43,533 nucleotides of DNA from Opitutus sp. (GCA_013822585.1 PNKG01000003.1:1-43533), one strand, 5' to 3'. Positions 1-7,720 are shown, counted from the stretch's first letter. Made by a program: numbers and translations. Notes: a model not told the origin generated them from the letters alone.

Positions 1-39
1 GGTGCGCTCTTTGCCGTGGAGGATGCCGATCTTTTTCAT
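1..39 (-). CDS. Start of an unidentified gene running off the left edge (partial)
   Basis: Reading leftward from an ATG at 39, the 13 codons before the window edge give MKKIGILHGKERT, a plausible hydrophobic first beta strand of a Rossmann-like or ATP-grasp-like protein. No stop interrupts it. There is no Shine-Dalgarno sequence, which is normal for this window. It would be divergent from the esterase gene. Too little is visible to name a function. Confidence 0.4.
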   Translation of the reverse strand, partial: MKKIGILHGKERT

Positions 40-174
40 AGGGGGAAGGGATCGTGGTGGATCAGGAAACTGGCCCCGCTAGTCGCGCCAAGTCCCGCGA
101 GGCTGTCCACACCATTTCCGGGGCGCGCGGCGGGCTTGCCGCCGGGCGTGGGGCCCGTAAGGTCCGCGGTCCGC

Positions 175-1011
175 ATGTCCCAGCCCCCGTCCTCCCGTCG
201 CTCCCCTGCCCCGCGCCCCTCGCGCGGCCCCAAGCTGCGGGTCTGGCAACGGTTTCACTCGCGGATTTTCCGCAACAGCCGCGACGTGACCGTCTGGACG
301 CCTCCCGGCTACGGCGACCCGCGCCGGCGGCACCCGGTGATCTATTTCCAGGACGGCCAAAACATTTTCGACCCCGCCACCGCCTTCGCCGGCGAGTGCT
401 GGCGCGCCGGCGAGACGGCGGCCGACCTCGTGCGCGGCCGCGAAATCACGCCGCCGATCCTCGTCGGCATCGGCCACGCCGGCGCGACGCGGATCCACGA
501 ATACACCCCGACGCGCGCCGAGTTCGAGCTCGACGGCCAAAAACAGCGCAGCGCCGGCGACGCGAAGCGCTACGCGCGCTTCGTCGTGACGGAGCTGAAG
601 CCCTTCATCGACGCCCGCTACCTCACCCTGCCCGGTCCGCGCACGACCTCGCTCGTCGGCTCGTCCATGGGCGGACTCGTCTCGCTCTACACCGCGCTGT
701 GGCATCCGCGCGTGTTCGGCAACGTCGCGGCGCTGTCGCCTTCGCTGTGGTGGGACGACCGCGTGGCGTTGCGCGATTTCGGCGCGCTCAAGCGCCCGCT
801 GGACTTCCGCCTCTGGCTCGACATCGGCACGGCCGAGCCGGGCTGGGAGGTCGTCAGTTATTTCCGCGACACGCTCGTCGGCGCCGGCTGGACGCTCGGC
901 GAAAATCTGGAGTATCGCGAAATCCCCGGCGGCGGGCACAGCGAGCAAGCCTGGGCCGCGCGCCTGCCCGACGTGCTGCGCTTCCTCGTCGGTCGCGGGC
1001 GGTTACGCTGA
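175..1011 (+). CDS. Putative alpha/beta-hydrolase esterase (esterase D / enterochelin-esterase-like)
   Basis: A 278-residue protein of the putative esterase family, serine hydrolases that cleave carboxylic esters. The nucleophile elbow G-S-S-M-G-G is clear, preceded by the family block VIYFQDGQNIFD and followed by LSPSLWWDD; a late histidine sits in the GGGHSEQAW segment. I chose the ATG at 175 because the upstream in-frame stretch from 16 is arginine/proline-rich and unlike the family. No signal peptide is evident, so a cytoplasmic enzyme is likely. The substrate cannot be told from sequence. It converges on a possible gene remnant and the RAYT/REP element downstream. Confidence 0.8.
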   Translation: MSQPPSSRRSPAPRPSRGPKLRVWQRFHSRIFRNSRDVTVWTPPGYGDPRRRHPVIYFQDGQNIFDPATAFAGECWRAGETAADLVRGREITPPILVGIGHAGATRIHEYTPTRAEFELDGQKQRSAGDAKRYARFVVTELKPFIDARYLTLPGPRTTSLVGSSMGGLVSLYTALWHPRVFGNVAALSPSLWWDDRVALRDFGALKRPLDFRLWLDIGTAEPGWEVVSYFRDTLVGAGWTLGENLEYREIPGGGHSEQAWAARLPDVLRFLVGRGRLR

Positions 1012-1014
1012 GTC

Positions 1015-1080
1015 TCAGCGCTGCAGCAGGCGGTCGATCCACGCGGAGGCGAGCTGCGTCGCCACGACCGAGTGCGATCC
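1015..1080 (-). pseudogene. Possible C-terminal remnant of a gene cut by the REP element
   Basis: Reading the minus strand into a TGA at 1017-1015 gives GSHSVVATQLASAWIDRLLQR, which looks like a genuine protein C-terminus. The frame runs directly into the REP hairpin at 1082, where coding sense is lost. The stop lies 3 bp beyond the convergent esterase stop, a spacing typical of real convergent genes. Coding character over 22 codons cannot be proven, so this is tentative. Confidence 0.25.
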
Positions 1081-1081
1081 G

Positions 1082-1108
1082 TGTAGGGCGGGGTCGCCGA
1101 ACCCCGCC
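1082..1108 (+). repeat. REP hairpin, left copy of RAYT-flanking pair
   Basis: A 27-nt element beginning TGTAGGG, followed by a hairpin with arms GGCGGGGT and ACCCCGCC read on either strand. It is the exact reverse complement of 1657-1683, so the pair brackets the transposase gene. The GTAG foot next to the stem is the guide tetranucleotide known for RAYT recognition in enterobacterial REPs. Confidence 0.85.
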
Positions 1109-1178
1109 GCTTTGCCGGTGTTCCCGCTTGAGCCAATCGCCGCATGGGGCATCCACGAATCACGGGCCGTCTGCTATC

Positions 1179-1646
1179 ATGTCTGCGCGCGCCCATCTGC
1201 ATAGGCTGTCCACCCTCTGGGTCGAGAATCCGCTCTATTTTGTCACGCAGAACACCGCAGGCCGACGGAGGATTTTGCACCTGCCCGCATCGGCCGGGAT
1301 CGTTCGCCGTGCGCTCGCAGATGCCGACAAAGTGCATGGCTGGGCGGTCGGAAAATTCGTGATCATGCCCGACCACATCCATTTCTTCGTCCGGGCCAGG
1401 CCGGGCGCCAAGTCGCTCTCCAATTTCATGCGCGACTGGAAACGTTGGACGGCCCGCGAGATTCTGGCCGCACATGGCTTGCGGGCACCGTTGTGGCAGG
1501 CCGAATTCTTCGACCATGCCCTGCGTTCCGCGAACAGTTACGCTGAGAAGTGGGAATACGTCCGCCTAAATCCCCTGCGTGCCGGTTTGGTGCTGTCGGA
1601 CGAGTCATGGCCGCACGAGGGCGAGATCCATGCGCTTACCTATTGA
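1179..1646 (+). mobile_element. REP-associated tyrosine transposase (RAYT, IS200/IS605-like Y1 family)
   Basis: A 155-residue single-domain Y1 transposase. The HUH metal-binding motif is PDHIHFF (residues 64-70), and the catalytic-tyrosine helix with the diagnostic tail is SYAEKWEYVRLNPLRAGLV followed by WPHEGEI. RAYTs nick single-stranded REP hairpins next to GTAG and are held responsible for REP spread. The gene sits between perfectly inverted REPs at 1082-1108 and 1657-1683, an arrangement called a REPtron. The ATG at 1179 gives the usual RAYT N-terminus (WVENPLYFVTQNT). It looks intact. Confidence 0.92.
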
Positions 1647-1656
1647 AAGTGAAGAT

Positions 1657-1683
1657 GGCGGGGTTCGGCGACCCCGCCCTACA
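1657..1683 (-). repeat. REP hairpin, right copy of RAYT-flanking pair
   Basis: Exact 27-nt reverse complement of 1082-1108, ending in CCCTACA (TGTAGGG on the minus strand). It lies 10 bp past the RAYT stop. Perfect identity of both copies suggests recent activity or selection. Confidence 0.85.
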
Positions 1684-1741
1684 TCGGAAACGAAAGAGCC
1701 CTCCGGCGGGGCGGGCTCGCGGCAAGGGACCGGCCGGCCCT

Positions 1742-3415
1742 TCACTCGAGGCCGGTCACGTTGACGTCGTTCGGGTGCTCGACGGTGAACTTCACGGTGA
1801 GCTCGCGTTTCTCGCCGGGCTTGAGGTCGAGCGTCCACTTCAGCGCGCCCTCGTCGGTGGGCTTCACCTCGCCGGCGGCGGGCGCGAGCTGCTTGATGAC
1901 GATCTTCTCGTTGCGCGAGAGCGGGAGCTGATCGACCACGATCACGCGCTCGGCCGTCCGCTTGTTGTTCTGGATCGTGAGCAGATACTCGTAGGTGATG
2001 CGCTTGCCGGAGTTGGTGAGGCCGGTGTCCTCGGTGAATTTCTGCACGCGCTTGTGCTTCACGGCGATGCCCTCGTCCGCACCGAGCGCGAGGTCGAACT
2101 TCTCACCGGCCATCACGGTGCGGAGGTGGCTGGTGGCAACGAAGGTGTCGTCAAGGAACACGTTCATCGCGCCGGCGAGCAGCGGGAAGTCGGAGCTGTT
2201 GATCACCTTCGCCGTGAGGAACGCCGTCTGCTGGCGTTTCGGCACCGTGAGGTATTCGGGGTTGGCGGCGAAACGCGCGCTGGTGATCGGCACCTTCTGC
2301 GCCGTGCCGTCGCTTGGGATGGTGGACGCAGTCGCGATCTTGAACGACGCGCTGGTCGCGCCCGCTTCGATCGTGGCGCCGGCCATCTCGGCTTCGCGCG
2401 ATTCGTCCGACAGGGCGCCGGCGACGTCGGAGGTCATCGTCTGCATGTTGACCTCGCGCGGGGCGTTGGCACCGGGCGCGACCATGGCGAGCTTGGCGCG
2501 GGCATCGCGATCGGAGTGCTCGGCCATCTGGCGAAGCAGGACGGGATTGAACACATCGAGATTCCACGCCGTGAGCGCCGGGGCGGCACCACCAAGGGAC
2601 GGGCGCGCGGTGGAGAGCGTCAGTGTGACGTCCTTCCAGTCCTCGCCGGTGTTCTGGCGCACGACGCCGAAATACCCGAGGGCCACGGCGCGTTCGCCGC
2701 TGAGCACGCGCGCGTCGTAGCTCGACGACCACGAGGCGCCACCGACCGTGTAGGAAAGGCCGAGCTCGAGGCGGCCGGCCTGCGCCGCCGAGACGCGCAC
2801 GGTGACGGTCTTGTAGCCGCGACCGCCCGCGCCGCGCAACTCGTTGAGCTGTTGCTCGAGCGCGGCGATCTTTTCCGCGAGCGTCTCGTGCTTGGCATCG
2901 ATCTTCTGCACCGCCGCGGCGATTTCGACCAGCTGCTTCTGGCCAAACTCGAGCGTGGCGCGCACCTCATCGAGCTTCGGTCGATCGACGTCCTTGCCGC
3001 CGGGGGAAACCGCGCCGGCGATGAAGCGCGTGATCGCCTCGCGTTGGCCGGCGAGCACGCCGGCTTCGTCCTGCAACCGCCGGTCGTCGGCCCGCAGCGC
3101 GCGGAGCTGATCCTCGATCTGTTTCACGCGCTCATTGGGTGTGAAGTCCACGTAGGTGCGCCGGGCACTGACGTCGAGGATCGTGGCCTGGGCCGGGCCG
3201 CGGCCGGTGACCTGAAGCGACTGCTCGAGCAGCGTCTCGGGCAGGTTGGCGAAGACCAGCTCGGCCGGACCGGCGGCGAGATCGAGCGCGGCGGTGCGGG
3301 TGACGACGGCGCGGTCGGCGTAGACCGTGACCGCGGAAATCCGGGAATCGACCGGCGCGGCGGTGAGCGCGGCGGCGAACGGAACGAGGAGGGCGAGGAG
3401 CCGGAATGATTTCAT
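1742..3415 (-). CDS. Mucoidy inhibitor A (MuiA)-family protein, DUF4139/DUF4140
   Basis: A 557-residue exported protein. A signal peptide (MKSFRLLALLVPFAAALTAAP) is followed by the DUF4140 N-domain (SRISAVTVYADRAVVTRTA), a long alpha-helical, coiled-coil-like stretch at about residues 90-200, and a beta-rich DUF4139 C-domain with the SYTVGGASWSSSYDARV block. Family members are periplasmic or surface proteins linked to mucoid colony form in some bacteria; the biochemical role is unknown. Length is normal for the family. It is transcribed in the same direction as the small winged-helix gene upstream, 96 bp away. Confidence 0.82.
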   Translation of the reverse strand: MKSFRLLALLVPFAAALTAAPVDSRISAVTVYADRAVVTRTAALDLAAGPAELVFANLPETLLEQSLQVTGRGPAQATILDVSARRTYVDFTPNERVKQIEDQLRALRADDRRLQDEAGVLAGQREAITRFIAGAVSPGGKDVDRPKLDEVRATLEFGQKQLVEIAAAVQKIDAKHETLAEKIAALEQQLNELRGAGGRGYKTVTVRVSAAQAGRLELGLSYTVGGASWSSSYDARVLSGERAVALGYFGVVRQNTGEDWKDVTLTLSTARPSLGGAAPALTAWNLDVFNPVLLRQMAEHSDRDARAKLAMVAPGANAPREVNMQTMTSDVAGALSDESREAEMAGATIEAGATSASFKIATASTIPSDGTAQKVPITSARFAANPEYLTVPKRQQTAFLTAKVINSSDFPLLAGAMNVFLDDTFVATSHLRTVMAGEKFDLALGADEGIAVKHKRVQKFTEDTGLTNSGKRITYEYLLTIQNNKRTAERVIVVDQLPLSRNEKIVIKQLAPAAGEVKPTDEGALKWTLDLKPGEKRELTVKFTVEHPNDVNVTGLE

Positions 3416-3511
3416 GGGCGTTCGGATGATGGTGAACTCAACGACGTGCGACCGGACGCTTTCTTAGGCGTTCCGCAGCCGGAACGCAACGACCCCCTGC
3501 GGCCGAGGCGT

Positions 3512-3796
3512 TTAACCCCGGTCGACGAGGTCGAGCAGGTCGCCGACCTTGCGGTGCGACTCGAGCGGGTGCCGCAAGCGGTAAGCGCGGTTGATCTTGT
3601 AGCGGTTGCGCTGGCCCTCGCGTGTGCGGGTCAGCACGCCGTCCTTCTCCAGCGCGCTGACGATGGCGTGGACCGCGCGCTCGGTGATGCCGACCTGCGC
3701 CGCCACCTCGCGCAGAGTGATGTCCTCGTTCTGCGCGAGGCAGACGAGCACATGGGTGTGGTTGGTGAGGAAGGTCCAGCCGGGCGTCTCGGCCAT
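3512..3796 (-). CDS. Winged-helix (MarR/IclR-type) transcriptional regulator
   Basis: A 94-residue protein that is almost entirely one winged helix-turn-helix domain: WTFLTNHTHVLVCLAQ, then the recognition region LREVAAQVGITERAVHAIVSAL and the wing EKDGVLTRTREGQRNRYKIN. No ligand-binding domain is present. I chose the ATG at 3796 (MAETPGWTF) rather than 3859, because the longer form would extend through the repeat-bearing intergenic region. It is divergent from the isocitrate dehydrogenase gene, with 89 bp between starts, so it is the obvious candidate regulator of that gene pair. Confidence 0.75.
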   Translation of the reverse strand: MAETPGWTFLTNHTHVLVCLAQNEDITLREVAAQVGITERAVHAIVSALEKDGVLTRTREGQRNRYKINRAYRLRHPLESHRKVGDLLDLVDRG

Positions 3797-3824
3797 GAAC
3801 CCAATTTGGCCGGGTCCGGGCCCG

Positions 3825-3878
3825 ATTTCAAGAATCCAGACTATTGAAATTGACTTCATGTATATTATTTCAAGAAAT
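3825..3878. promoter_or_regulatory. Candidate operator: repeated ATTTCAAGAA sites between divergent genes
   Basis: In an otherwise GC-rich window this 54-bp AT-rich patch holds ATTTCAAGAA at 3825-3834 and again at 3867-3876, exactly 42 bp apart (about four helical turns). Between them is an opposite-facing ATTGAAAT at 3843-3850. The second copy extends into the inverted repeat TATTTC-AA-GAAATA. It lies between the winged-helix regulator start (3796) and the isocitrate dehydrogenase start (3886), where an autoregulatory operator is expected. A -10-like TATATT lies at 3861. Binding is inference. Confidence 0.5.
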
Positions 3879-3885
3879 ACAAGCC

Positions 3886-5403
3886 ATGAACTCTCCCGCC
3901 TCCGCCCTTCCGGCCGCCCCCGTCACGACCGCGTCCACCCCGGCGGTGCCCGTCACCATCGCCCGGGGCGACGGCATCGGCCCCGAAATCATGGACGCCG
4001 TGCTGCGCATCCTCGCGGAGGCCGGCGCCCGCCTCGCGCCGGAGGATGTCCAGGTCGGGGAGAAGGCCTATCTGGCCGGCCGCACCTCGGGCATCGGCGA
4101 GGAGGCCTGGGCTTCGCTGCGCCGGACGCGGGTGGCGCTGAAGGCGCCCATCACCACGCCGACCGGCACGGGCTACAAGAGCCTCAACGTGACGCTGCGC
4201 AAGACCCTCGGCCTCTATGCCAGCGTGCGCCCCTGCGCAAGCTACGCCCCCTTCGTGCCTTCCCTCTTCACCGGGCTCGACGTGGTCATCATCCGCGAGA
4301 ACGAGGAGGACACCTACGCCGGCATCGAGCACCGCCAGACCGACGAGGTTTACCAGTGCCTCAAGCTCATCACGCGCCCCGGCTGCGAGCGCATCTGCCG
4401 CTACGCCTTCGACCACGCGCGCCGCCACGGCCGCCGCAAGGTCACCTGCATGGTGAAAGACAACATCATGAAGCTCACCGACGGCCTCTTCCGGAAGGTC
4501 TTTCTCGAGACGGCCGCCCATTACCCGGAGATCCAGACCGAGGCGATGATCATCGACATCGGCACGGCCCTCCTCGCGACCGACCCCCTGCGCTTCGACG
4601 TGGTCGTCGCCCCGAACCTCTACGGCGACATCATCTCCGACGTGGCGGCGCAGTGCGCCGGCTCCATCGGCCTGGCCGGCTCGGCCAACATCGGCGAACA
4701 CTGCGCGCTGTTCGAGGCGGTGCACGGCTCCGCGCCGGACATCGCCGGCCGGGGCATCGCCAATCCCTCCGGCCTGCTCGAGGCCGCCTGCCTCATGCTC
4801 GTGCACATCGGCCAGGCCGACGTGGCCAACCGCATTCGCAATGCCTGGCTCCGCACGCTCGAGGACGGTTTTGCCACCGCCGACATCTTCCGCGACGCCG
4901 CGCGCCAGAAGAAGGTCGGCACCGCGCAATTCGCCGAGGCCGTGATCTCCCGCCTCGGCCAGGAACCGCGCCACCTGCCGCGCGACGCCGCCCCAGCACC
5001 CGCTGCCGTGCCCGCCGCCGCCGCGACGCCACCGGTCTCGCCCACCCCGAAGACTCTCCCTGAAAAGATTCTCGAGGGCGTGGACGTGTTCCTCCACTGG
5101 TCGCCCGCCCGGCGCGATGCCGCCAAACTCGCCGAGCGCGTGCAGGCCGCCCTGCCCGCCCCGCTCAAGCTGAAGATGATCGCCAACCGCGGCGTGCTGG
5201 TCTGGCCGGAGGGCCGGCCGGAGGCGTTCTGCACCGACCACTGGCGCTGCCGCATCATCGCCACCGGCGAGAATCCGATGCGCCCGCGCCACATCGCCGA
5301 GGCGCTCCTCGCCCTCGAGGCGCATCACCTCGACGTGGTGAAGACCGAAAACCTCTACCGCTTCAACGGCCAGCCCGGCTACTCGCTCGGCCAGGGCGAG
5401 TAA
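3886..5403 (+). CDS. icd: Isocitrate dehydrogenase (probably NAD+-dependent), Thermus/Rickettsia type
   Basis: A 505-residue TCA-cycle enzyme oxidising isocitrate to 2-oxoglutarate and CO2. Visible are IARGDGIGPEIMDAV at the N-terminus, the substrate-loop tyrosine in ENEEDTYAGIEH, the catalytic lysine in KDNIMK, the metal-binding NLYGDIISD block and the cofactor block EAVHGSAPDIAG. At the positions of E. coli Icd Lys344-Tyr345 it has Asp-Ile, the known signature of NAD+ preference. Residues from about 385 form an extra C-terminal domain seen in Thermus-type enzymes, joined by an Ala/Pro linker. The ATG at 3886 is preceded by the putative operator and has no Shine-Dalgarno. A permease gene follows after 25 bp. 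Confidence 0.9.
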   Translation: MNSPASALPAAPVTTASTPAVPVTIARGDGIGPEIMDAVLRILAEAGARLAPEDVQVGEKAYLAGRTSGIGEEAWASLRRTRVALKAPITTPTGTGYKSLNVTLRKTLGLYASVRPCASYAPFVPSLFTGLDVVIIRENEEDTYAGIEHRQTDEVYQCLKLITRPGCERICRYAFDHARRHGRRKVTCMVKDNIMKLTDGLFRKVFLETAAHYPEIQTEAMIIDIGTALLATDPLRFDVVVAPNLYGDIISDVAAQCAGSIGLAGSANIGEHCALFEAVHGSAPDIAGRGIANPSGLLEAACLMLVHIGQADVANRIRNAWLRTLEDGFATADIFRDAARQKKVGTAQFAEAVISRLGQEPRHLPRDAAPAPAAVPAAAATPPVSPTPKTLPEKILEGVDVFLHWSPARRDAAKLAERVQAALPAPLKLKMIANRGVLVWPEGRPEAFCTDHWRCRIIATGENPMRPRHIAEALLALEAHHLDVVKTENLYRFNGQPGYSLGQGE

Positions 5404-5428
5404 GGCCCGCACCCCGCACGCATCCGCC

Positions 5429-6457
5429 ATGGACCTCCTCCCTTCGCTCCTGCAAAGCCTGTTCTCACCGGTGGTGCTCGCCTTTCTGCTCGGCATCGTC
5501 GCGACGCTCGTCCGCAGCGACCTCAAGATCCCCGAGCAGCTCTACGCCGCGATGACCATCTACCTGCTCTTCGCCATCGGGCTGAAGGGCGGGGCCAAGC
5601 TCGAAGGACTTGCCTGGGGCGAGTTGGCGCGCCCTATGACCGCCGCGATGCTGCTGTGCCTCGCCATTCCGGTCTGGTCGTTCGCGATCTTGCGGCGCAT
5701 CGGCCGCTTCTCGTCCGTGGACTCCGCCGCCATCGCGGCGCACTATGCATCGGTCTCGGTCGTCACGTTCGGTGCGAGTCTGACATTCCTGGACGCACGC
5801 CAGGTGCCGCACGAAGGCTTCCTGCCAGCGCTTCTGGCCCTGATGGAAGTGCCCGGCATCATCGTCGCCTTGCTGCTCGCGCGCGTCGCCAACGCCGTGC
5901 CCGCCGAAGCCGCAACCGCTGCCCCGATGCGCGGGCTGGGCTTCGTCGCCCCGGGCGCAGCGGTGCCGTGGGGCAAGATGCTGCACGAACTTCTCACCAG
6001 CAAAGGCATTCTCCTGCTGCTCGGCGGGCTGGCCATCGGTTTCACCTCCGGTCAATCCGGCTACACGCAGGTCGCCCCGTTCTTCGACGGACCCTTCCGC
6101 GGCGTGCTGATGCTGTTCCTCCTCGAGATCGGCCTTGTCACGGGGCGTCGCCTGCAGGACTTGAAGCACACGGGGTTCTTCATCGGCGGCTTCGCCCTCG
6201 TCGTGCCCTTCCTGCACGGCCTGCTCGGCGTTTGGCTCGGCCAATGGGCCGGGCTCAGCGTCGGCGGCGCGACCGTGCTCGGCACCCTGGCTGCCAGCGC
6301 CTCCTACATCGCCGCGCCGGCCGCCGTGCGCGTCGCCCTGCCGCAGGCCAATCCCGCCCTCTACCTCACGGCGTCGCTCGCGATCACGTTTCCGTTCAAC
6401 GTCGTGCTCGGCATCCCCGCCTACTTCGCCTTCGCCCGCTGGCTCTACGCCGCCTGA
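5429..6457 (+). CDS. SbtA-like sodium-dependent bicarbonate transporter family permease
   Basis: A 342-residue integral membrane protein with about ten hydrophobic segments in two halves, matching the SbtA (former DUF897) family. Recognisable family blocks are IAAHYASVSVVTFGASLTFL, MEVPGIIVALLLAR, KGILLLLGGLAIGF and the late LAASASYIAAPAAVRVALP. Cyanobacterial SbtA imports bicarbonate with sodium; in heterotrophs the substrate is not established. It follows the isocitrate dehydrogenase by 25 bp on the same strand, so co-transcription is likely. No SbtB-type PII partner is visible nearby. Confidence 0.8.
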   Translation: MDLLPSLLQSLFSPVVLAFLLGIVATLVRSDLKIPEQLYAAMTIYLLFAIGLKGGAKLEGLAWGELARPMTAAMLLCLAIPVWSFAILRRIGRFSSVDSAAIAAHYASVSVVTFGASLTFLDARQVPHEGFLPALLALMEVPGIIVALLLARVANAVPAEAATAAPMRGLGFVAPGAAVPWGKMLHELLTSKGILLLLGGLAIGFTSGQSGYTQVAPFFDGPFRGVLMLFLLEIGLVTGRRLQDLKHTGFFIGGFALVVPFLHGLLGVWLGQWAGLSVGGATVLGTLAASASYIAAPAAVRVALPQANPALYLTASLAITFPFNVVLGIPAYFAFARWLYAA

Positions 6458-6467
6458 CCCCCGAGCC

Positions 6468-6490
6468 ATTGTCACCTAATAGGTGACAAT
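6468..6490. promoter_or_regulatory. Perfect palindrome with TAATA centre (operator-like)
   Basis: The arms ATTGTCACC and GGTGACAAT flank the pentanucleotide TAATA; the perfect inverted repeat totals 23 bp. It lies 11 bp after the permease stop and 77 bp before the SDR start. There is no T-tract, so an operator is more likely than a terminator. The same TAATA/TATTA centre with different arms recurs at 30766-30790 and 37321-37339. Confidence 0.5.
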
Positions 6491-6566
6491 CTCCGGGAAG
6501 CACGCTCGGCGTTCGCAGGCGCGAAAAAACCTTCGCGCGCCACGCCGCGGCTGCCACGCTTGCGCC

Positions 6567-7409
6567 ATGCCTCAACTCGCCGGCCAGGTCGTCATCGTCA
6601 CCGGGGCCTCCTCCGGTATCGGCGAGGCCACCGCCCGCCGCCTCGCGCGCGGCGGGGCGAGGGTCGTGGTTTCCGCCCGCCGGCCGGACCGGCTCGACGC
6701 CCTCGCGCGCGAACTCGACCCGGCCGGCGCGAACATCCTCGCCGTCGCCGGCGACATCACTGACGACGCCGACCGCCGCCGGTTGGCCGAAGCGACATTG
6801 GCGAAGTTCGGCCGGATTGACGGGCTGGTGAACAACGCCGGCTACGGCACGCGCGGGCCGGTGGAGACCACGCCGGTCGACGCCATTCGCCGCAACTTCG
6901 AGACCAATGTCTTCTCGCTTGTCGCACTGACGCAGCTCGTGTTGCCCACAATGCGCGCGCAACGCTCCGGCACGATCGTCAACATCGGCTCCGTCGCCGG
7001 CCGGATCGCGCGCCCGCTCTCGAGCATCTACGATTCCACCAAGCACGCGCTCGAGGCGCTGACCGACGGGTTGCGCGGCGAGCTGAAGCCCTTCGGCGTG
7101 CGCGTGACGCTCATCCGCCCCGGCTACATCGTGACCGAGTTCGTGCAGGCCGCGGACGCGGCGTCGGAACGCCACCTCGAGAACGCGGGGCCGTATCAGC
7201 CCTTCATGACCGGTTTCCGTCTCGGCTACCAGAAGCTCCGCCGCGTCGCCGGCGCGCCCGACGACATCGCGGTGCTCGTCGAACATGCGCTCGTGTCGAA
7301 CGACCCGGCGCCGCGCTACGCGGCCCCGTTCCACGCGAAGGCATTCCTCTTCCTGAAATGGGTGCTCCCCGCCCGACTGCTCGCGCACCTCACGCGCCTG
7401 CGGACCTGA
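6567..7409 (+). CDS. SDR-family NAD(P)-dependent oxidoreductase
   Basis: A 280-residue classical short-chain dehydrogenase/reductase. The dinucleotide-binding motif TGASSGIG is near residue 13, NNAG near 90, the catalytic serine in VNIGSVAG and the YxxxK pair in YDSTK. The C-terminal region is longer than in minimal SDRs and has no membrane segment. I chose the ATG at 6567 because it puts the Rossmann motif at the usual position; an earlier in-frame ATG at 6483 would add a basic, non-family tail. The substrate cannot be inferred. The palindrome at 6468-6490 lies upstream. Confidence 0.88.
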   Translation: MPQLAGQVVIVTGASSGIGEATARRLARGGARVVVSARRPDRLDALARELDPAGANILAVAGDITDDADRRRLAEATLAKFGRIDGLVNNAGYGTRGPVETTPVDAIRRNFETNVFSLVALTQLVLPTMRAQRSGTIVNIGSVAGRIARPLSSIYDSTKHALEALTDGLRGELKPFGVRVTLIRPGYIVTEFVQAADAASERHLENAGPYQPFMTGFRLGYQKLRRVAGAPDDIAVLVEHALVSNDPAPRYAAPFHAKAFLFLKWVLPARLLAHLTRLRT

Positions 7410-7446
7410 TAGCGTCTGGAGTTGTCGTTTGACACTCCTGAAAACT

Positions 7447-7462
7447 GGTAAGACGGTAAGAC
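7447..7462. promoter_or_regulatory. Tandem GGTAAGAC repeat directly before the antitoxin start
   Basis: Two head-to-tail copies of GGTAAGAC end exactly at the GTG start of the VapB-like gene. A TTGACA hexamer lies at 7430-7435. Toxin-antitoxin operons are usually self-repressed by antitoxin bound at repeats near the start, so this is a candidate operator. No experimental support. Confidence 0.35.
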
Positions 7463-7720
7463 GTGACCACGACGCTTTCCAGCAAAGGCCAAATCGTCCT
7501 TCCCAAGGCCGCCCGACGCCGGCTCGGACTTCAGCCCGGCACGAAGTTCGCCTGTCGCGTGCGCGACGGCGAGATCGTGCTGGTGCCCGAGACGCGGCCC
7601 GCGACCAAGGTGAAGCTGAAGCGCCACGCCTTGACCGGCCTACCCGTGCTCACCCCGCCCAAAGGCAGCGGCACGCTGACCTCGGCCCGCGTGCGGGAAC
7701 TGCTGACGGACTTCCCGTGA
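7463..7720 (+). CDS. AbrB/MazE-type antitoxin (VapB-like)
   Basis: An 85-residue protein with a swapped-hairpin AbrB DNA-binding domain at residues 1-48: TTTLSSKGQIVLPKAARRRLGLQPG followed by the acid-rich strand DGEIVLVPE. The basic and hydrophobic tail would wrap the toxin. The start is a GTG; no ATG fits. Its TGA overlaps the toxin start in GTGA, a four-base overlap typical of toxin-antitoxin pairs with translational coupling. Confidence 0.85.
   Translation: MTTTLSSKGQIVLPKAARRRLGLQPGTKFACRVRDGEIVLVPETRPATKVKLKRHALTGLPVLTPPKGSGTLTSARVRELLTDFP

Noticed and set aside
54-1178. Long plus-strand frame continuous with the RAYT, suggesting a fusion protein
   Set aside because: The upstream part is an Arg/Pro-rich shadow of the esterase frame. 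The RAYT domain begins at the ATG at 1179, as in family members.
1550-3409. 619-codon plus-strand frame antisense to the MuiA-like gene
   Set aside because: Arg/Gly/Glu-rich shadow translation; the minus-strand product has a signal peptide and clear DUF4139 blocks.
6468-6490. Palindrome considered as intrinsic terminator of the SbtA-like gene
   Set aside because: No T-tract on either strand and an AT-rich centre; an operator or conserved-loop hairpin fits better.
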